This document shows positions 7,431-10,934 of a stretch of 10,934 bases of DNA, in pieces (within the stretch, counting starts at the first letter, position 1; every line of letters begins with the position of its first letter). The position numbers were made by a program, and so were the translations under genes. Under the pieces are notes generated by a model. The model ran no database searches. It had not been told where the DNA came from and was given only the letters and a program-made list of their open reading frames with translations. Source of the DNA: a bacterium (GTDB lineage: Bacteria; Patescibacteriota; Microgenomatia; Levybacterales; UBA12049). The DNA lies in assembly GCA_021852095.1 (NCBI GenBank), contig JAJZOC010000070.1:1-10934 (forward strand), in the 5' to 3' direction.

Positions 7431-9185
7431 ATGCCTACTGCCAACACGGATACTGCTCAAAATACAGATTCTTTCGATGCAAACAGCCAAAAAACTGTTT
7501 TGGACATTCTTTTATCTGAACACTTGTTAACAGAACAAGAATACCAGGATATAAAAATAAGAAGCATAAGAGAGAATAAACCCGTTGATCAAATAATTGC
7601 CGCTGGTAATATTATTCCCGAAGACAAACTTGCAGAGGCAAACGCTAAACTCTTGGGTGTGCCTTTTGTTTCGTTAGCGGCAACTACTTTTACTCCACAG
7701 GTTTTGAATTTTGTTCCAAGGGCTATTGCCGAGAGATTTTCTATTATTCCATTTTTTTTCGACAATAAGACAAATACTCTCTTCTTAGCAATGGAGAATC
7801 CTGTTGATTTAGAAGCAGTATCTTTTGTTAAACAGAGAACGGGTTTAGATGTTAAGTCTTTTGCCGCTTCTAAATCCGATATTGAGACCGCTATTTCTCA
7901 ACAATACAGACAGGAATTAATAGGAGAAGTGGGGGAAGCACTAAAAGAAACAGAAGCTACGACGGTTAACAGAGCAATCAGCAGTAACGATATTTCCCAG
8001 ATCATTAAAGAAGCTCCTATAGCTAAAATTGTTTCAACAATACTTGAATACGCGGTTACGAGCAGATCGTCAGACGTACATATTGAACCCTTGGAAGATA
8101 GAGTTAGGGTAAGATATAGGATAGATGGGATTCTCTATGACAGATTAAGTCTTCCTAAGCTTGTTCAAGAATCTCTTATTTCCAGAATAAAAATCTTATC
8201 CCAGTTAAAGATTGATGAACATAGGATTCCGCAGGACGGAAGATTTAATTTTAAGTCCGGACAGGATGAAGTTGATCTTCGTATTTCTGTTTTGCCTACC
8301 GTATATGGAGAAAAGATAGTTATGAGACTTTTACGAAAATCAGGAGGAGTGCCTACTCTTTCCCAGTTAGGATTAGGAGGTATAGCTCTTAAAAATCTTG
8401 AGACGGCTATACTTAGACCGCATGGAATTATTATTGTTTGCGGCCCAACTGGGTCAGGTAAAACAACAACACTTTACGCTATTTTGTCAAAATTAAATAC
8501 AACCAGGGTTAATATTATGTCTTTGGAAGATCCTGTAGAATATCAAATGTCCGGGGTTAATCAAGTTCAGATAAACTCCGGTGTCGGTCTAACTTTTGCA
8601 ACAGGGTTGAGGGCATTTTTGCGCCAGGATCCGAATATTATTTTAGTCGGCGAAATACGCGACAAGGAAACAACGGATTTATCTCTTCAGGCCGCTCTTA
8701 CCGGACATTTGGTTTTTTCAACTCTTCATACATCAAATGCGGCAGGAGCTCTTCCCCGTCTGATAGATTTAGGTGCGGAAGGTTTTCTTTTGGCTTCCAC
8801 CATGAATGCTTTAGTCGGGCAAAGAATTGTCCGTAAAATATGTTCAGACTGCAAAGAGGGATATGTTCCTCCCCAGTCTCTTTTAGAAGAGATTAAAAAT
8901 ACCTTAGGCAGTTTATTGCCTTCGGATAAACAAAATATACAGTTTTTTAGAGGTAAAGGATGTTCACAGTGTGGAAATACAGGATATCTGGGTAGGGTTG
9001 GCATATTTGAAGTACTGCCTATTAGCACACAAATCGCGAAATTAATCCTGGAGCATCCGGATAGCGCCGCAATAGAGAAACAGGCAGTTATGGAGGGAAT
9101 GATTACAATGAAACAAGATGGATATTTAAAAGTTATACAAGGAGTAACAACAATAGAAGAAGTGCTAAGGGTCGCGCAAGACTGA
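7431..9185 (+). CDS. pilB: Type IV pilus assembly ATPase PilB (GspE family)
   Basis: Cytoplasmic hexameric ATPase that powers pilus extension by driving pilin polymerisation through the PilC platform. The 584 residues begin with a GspE N-terminal domain (about 20-160), followed by the second N-domain with DVHIEP (215-220). The motor core has Walker A GPTGSGKT (338-345), the Asp box LEDPVEYQ (365-372), Walker B IILVGEIRD (403-411) and the His box with GHLVFSTLHT (425-434). Cys471, Cys474, Cys511 and Cys514 form the paired CxxC zinc site typical of PilB/GspE and absent from PilT. The order pilB, pilT, pilC on the same strand points to a type IV pilus rather than type II secretion. The ATG sits where transcription is predicted to start. 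Confidence 0.96.
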   Translation: MPTANTDTAQNTDSFDANSQKTVLDILLSEHLLTEQEYQDIKIRSIRENKPVDQIIAAGNIIPEDKLAEANAKLLGVPFVSLAATTFTPQVLNFVPRAIAERFSIIPFFFDNKTNTLFLAMENPVDLEAVSFVKQRTGLDVKSFAASKSDIETAISQQYRQELIGEVGEALKETEATTVNRAISSNDISQIIKEAPIAKIVSTILEYAVTSRSSDVHIEPLEDRVRVRYRIDGILYDRLSLPKLVQESLISRIKILSQLKIDEHRIPQDGRFNFKSGQDEVDLRISVLPTVYGEKIVMRLLRKSGGVPTLSQLGLGGIALKNLETAILRPHGIIIVCGPTGSGKTTTLYAILSKLNTTRVNIMSLEDPVEYQMSGVNQVQINSGVGLTFATGLRAFLRQDPNIILVGEIRDKETTDLSLQAALTGHLVFSTLHTSNAAGALPRLIDLGAEGFLLASTMNALVGQRIVRKICSDCKEGYVPPQSLLEEIKNTLGSLLPSDKQNIQFFRGKGCSQCGNTGYLGRVGIFEVLPISTQIAKLILEHPDSAAIEKQAVMEGMITMKQDGYLKVIQGVTTIEEVLRVAQD

Positions 9186-9186
9186 A

Positions 9187-9214
9187 GTGAGAAATGAGAG
9201 TTGAGAAATGAGAG
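9187..9214. repeat. Tandem 14-base repeat between pilB and pilT
   Basis: Two adjacent 14-base units (9187-9200 and 9201-9214) differ only at their first base and are built from GAGAAATGAGAG-type sequence. They start one base after the pilB stop codon. A second short tandem (CTTTAAT twice, around 9226-9239) follows in the same 62-base gap. Confidence 0.8.
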
Positions 9215-9247
9215 ACATTTTTCATCTTTAATCTTTAATTTTGGAGT

Positions 9248-10312
9248 ATGACTATTCAGGATTTATTAAATTTGGTAATAAAAAACGGAGCGTCAGATCT
9301 GCATTTGTTAACAGGAGATCTTGCGGCTCTTCGTATAGACGGAGAACTTTCGTATGTCAATAATGCTCCCCTTTTAACAAATCAGGATATTGAGGCAATG
9401 GTTTTTTCTGTAATTACTCCGGAACAGAAGGAGCTATTATTAGCCAATAAAGAGCTGGATTTTTCTATAAGTTTTCGGCTGGATGAAGATACGGCCGGAC
9501 GTTTTAGGGTAAACGCATATTATGAAAAAGGTTCTTTAGCGGCGGCGTTTCGGTTTCTATCGTCAAAAATAAAAACATTGGAAGAATTAAAATTGCCAAA
9601 GATACTTCATACTTTTGCCGGACTTAAACAAGGGTTGGTTTTAGTTACAGGTCCAACCGGTCATGGTAAATCGACAACATTGGCTTCCATAATTAACGAG
9701 GTCAACATGAATAAGGCTTCACACGTTTTGACCATAGAAGATCCAATAGAGTATGTTTACCCAAAAGGGAAAAGTATTGTTTCCCAGAGGGAGCTGGGCA
9801 TAGATACTCATTCGTGGGCAATGGCTTTAAGATCCGCGCTAAGGGAAGATCCTGATGTAGTTTTGGTTGGAGAAATGAGAGATCCCGAAACCATGGAGGC
9901 CGCTATTACTATTGCAGAAACAGGGCATGTGGTTTTCTCTACTCTTCATACAAACTCAGCTTCGCAGAGTATAGACCGAATCGTCGGCGTTTTTCCGCCT
10001 CACGAGCAGGACCAGATTAGATTACAGCTTGCCGCGACACTAAAGGGTATTGTTTCCCAGCGTCTTTTGCCCCAAATAGCAGGCGGTCGGGTTCCGGCCG
10101 CGGAGGTTTTAATTGGTACGCCCGCTGTGGCGAGTAATATCAGAGACGGAAAAACACATTTGATAGATTCTGTTATTCAAACATCACAGGATGTTGGTAT
10201 GATTACCCTGGAATCATCTTTAGCTTCTCTTGTTTTGGCCGGATCGATCAGTCTTGAGACGGCAAAATCTTATGCTCTCCACCAAGAAGAACTCTTAAGA
10301 ATGGTTGGATAA
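9248..10312 (+). CDS. pilT: Type IV pilus retraction ATPase PilT
   Basis: Hexameric motor that depolymerises the pilus, giving retraction, twitching or DNA uptake. Its 354 residues are the normal PilT length. The N-terminal PAS-like region carries GASDLHL (14-20) and GRFRVNAYYEKGSLAAAFR (84-102). The core has Walker A GPTGHGKST (135-143, His in place of the usual Ser), Asp box LTIEDPIEYVY (171-181), Walker B DVVLVGEMRD (203-212) and the His box ETGHVVFSTLHT (224-235). SNIRDGKTHLIDSVIQ (296-311) is the PilT-specific C-terminal element, and no zinc cysteines are present. The only Shine-Dalgarno-like element, GGAG at 9243-9246, lies one base before the ATG, closer than normally usable. pilC follows two bases after the stop. 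Confidence 0.95.
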   Translation: MTIQDLLNLVIKNGASDLHLLTGDLAALRIDGELSYVNNAPLLTNQDIEAMVFSVITPEQKELLLANKELDFSISFRLDEDTAGRFRVNAYYEKGSLAAAFRFLSSKIKTLEELKLPKILHTFAGLKQGLVLVTGPTGHGKSTTLASIINEVNMNKASHVLTIEDPIEYVYPKGKSIVSQRELGIDTHSWAMALRSALREDPDVVLVGEMRDPETMEAAITIAETGHVVFSTLHTNSASQSIDRIVGVFPPHEQDQIRLQLAATLKGIVSQRLLPQIAGGRVPAAEVLIGTPAVASNIRDGKTHLIDSVIQTSQDVGMITLESSLASLVLAGSISLETAKSYALHQEELLRMVG

Positions 10313-10314
10313 GT

Positions 10315-10934
10315 ATGAAATTTTTATATAGGGGGTTAACCCGCGATGGTAAAACAATACAAGGCACGATTGATTCCAAAGATAAGCAGGAAGCGGCTGT
10401 TTCTTTAAGAAGCAGGGATATTTTGCCGATCAAAATTGACGATAAAGAAAATGATAAATGGACCCAGTTTATTCCTTTTTTTAGAAATAAAGTAGGATTT
10501 ACGGATATTGTTTTTTTTACAAGACAGCTTTCTTCCATGATAAACGCGGGCCTTACCTTGATGGATGCTTTGCGTATTCTTAAAGTGCAAACCCAAAATG
10601 AAGCAATGCAAGATATAATTAACGGGATTATAAATAATGTTGAAAACGGAAAGTCGTTCTCGTCTTCCATATCAGAGTATCCCGAAGTATTTTCGATGAT
10701 CTACGTATCTTTGGTTAAAGCGGCAGAAGGATCAGGTCTTCTGGATAAAGTTCTCGAAAGGCTTGCCGATAATTTAGAGAAACAGCAGAAATTAAAAAGC
10801 ACGGTTAAGGGAGCGCTTATGTATCCGGCAATAGTTGTTGTTGGTATGATTATAGTTATGGTTATAATGATGCTTTTTGTTATTCCCCAACTTTCTATAT
10901 TGTATAAAGATCTAAATGTTCTCGAAAACTCTGT
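10315..10934 (+). CDS. pilC: Type IV pilus inner-membrane platform protein PilC (partial)
   Basis: Integral membrane protein of the GspF/PilC family on which PilB and PilT act. The 206 residues in the window begin MKFLYRGLTRDGKTIQGTID, the usual short N-terminal strand region. The first GspF domain starts near residue 64, with FFTRQLSSMINAGLTLMDAL (67-86), VENGKSFSSSI and KAAEGSGLLDKVLERLA (135-151), all family hallmarks. A hydrophobic segment at about 171-191 is the first transmembrane helix. The frame is open at the right edge, so the second GspF domain lies beyond the window. The ATG is two bases past the pilT stop, consistent with coupled translation in a pilBTC operon. Confidence 0.94.
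   Translation, partial: MKFLYRGLTRDGKTIQGTIDSKDKQEAAVSLRSRDILPIKIDDKENDKWTQFIPFFRNKVGFTDIVFFTRQLSSMINAGLTLMDALRILKVQTQNEAMQDIINGIINNVENGKSFSSSISEYPEVFSMIYVSLVKAAEGSGLLDKVLERLADNLEKQQKLKSTVKGALMYPAIVVVGMIIVMVIMMLFVIPQLSILYKDLNVLENS

Noticed and set aside
6731..9185. UGA recoded as glycine or tryptophan, as in some Patescibacteria relatives
   Set aside because: Two genes (the delta'-like gene and pilB) end in TGA exactly at family-typical C-termini, and conserved positions do not need in-frame TGA.
10248..10670. A 140-codon minus-strand open frame across the pilT-pilC junction
   Set aside because: It is antisense to two well-supported coding frames and has no recognisable motif.
7431..10934. 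Type II secretion (gspE/gspF) rather than type IV pilus
   Set aside because: A PilT retraction ATPase lies between the E-type and F-type genes, which is specific to type IV pilus loci.

Overview
The window is low-GC bacterial DNA with tight gene packing, short coding gaps and the standard code (two genes end in TGA at plausible C-termini). It carries a compact type IV pilus motor set next to core genes. Together with minimal-length proteins (657-residue GyrB, 218-residue clamp-loader subunit) and AT-rich intergenic micro-repeats, this suggests a Candidate Phyla Radiation (Patescibacteria) type genome. That placement is an inference from style and needs a phylogeny. No RNA genes, CRISPR arrays, transposase genes or prophage genes are visible, and no stretch over 300 bases lacks a gene.

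Left arm, all leftward (7387 to 1). A short DNA polymerase III delta'-like gene, a PfkB-family adenosine kinase and S-adenosylhomocysteinase form a translationally coupled set (ATGA and TAATG overlaps). They are followed by gyrB, ppa (inorganic pyrophosphatase) and gyrA. AhcY splits S-adenosylhomocysteine into adenosine and homocysteine, and the kinase would pull that reaction forward by phosphorylating adenosine. gyrB and gyrA encode the two gyrase subunits, but ppa sits between them, tightly bracketed by two inverted copies of a ~70-bp octamer-built repeat that share 47 identical bases.

Right arm, all rightward (7431 to the end): pilB (assembly ATPase), pilT (retraction ATPase) and the start of pilC (inner-membrane platform). 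The two arms diverge from a 43-bp gap holding a near-consensus sigma-70 promoter whose predicted start falls on the pilB ATG, so the pilB mRNA is probably leaderless. gyrA has a similar arrangement.

The first 30 bases are an exact reverse-complement copy of bases 837-866, and the gyrA reading frame loses family resemblance inside them. This looks like a fold-back chimera at a contig end, so the extreme left edge should not be trusted. I found no convincing new multi-gene system. The strongest oddities are the repeat-bracketed ppa, the fold-back end, the divergent leaderless promoter, and substitutions at quinolone-contact positions in both gyrase subunits.
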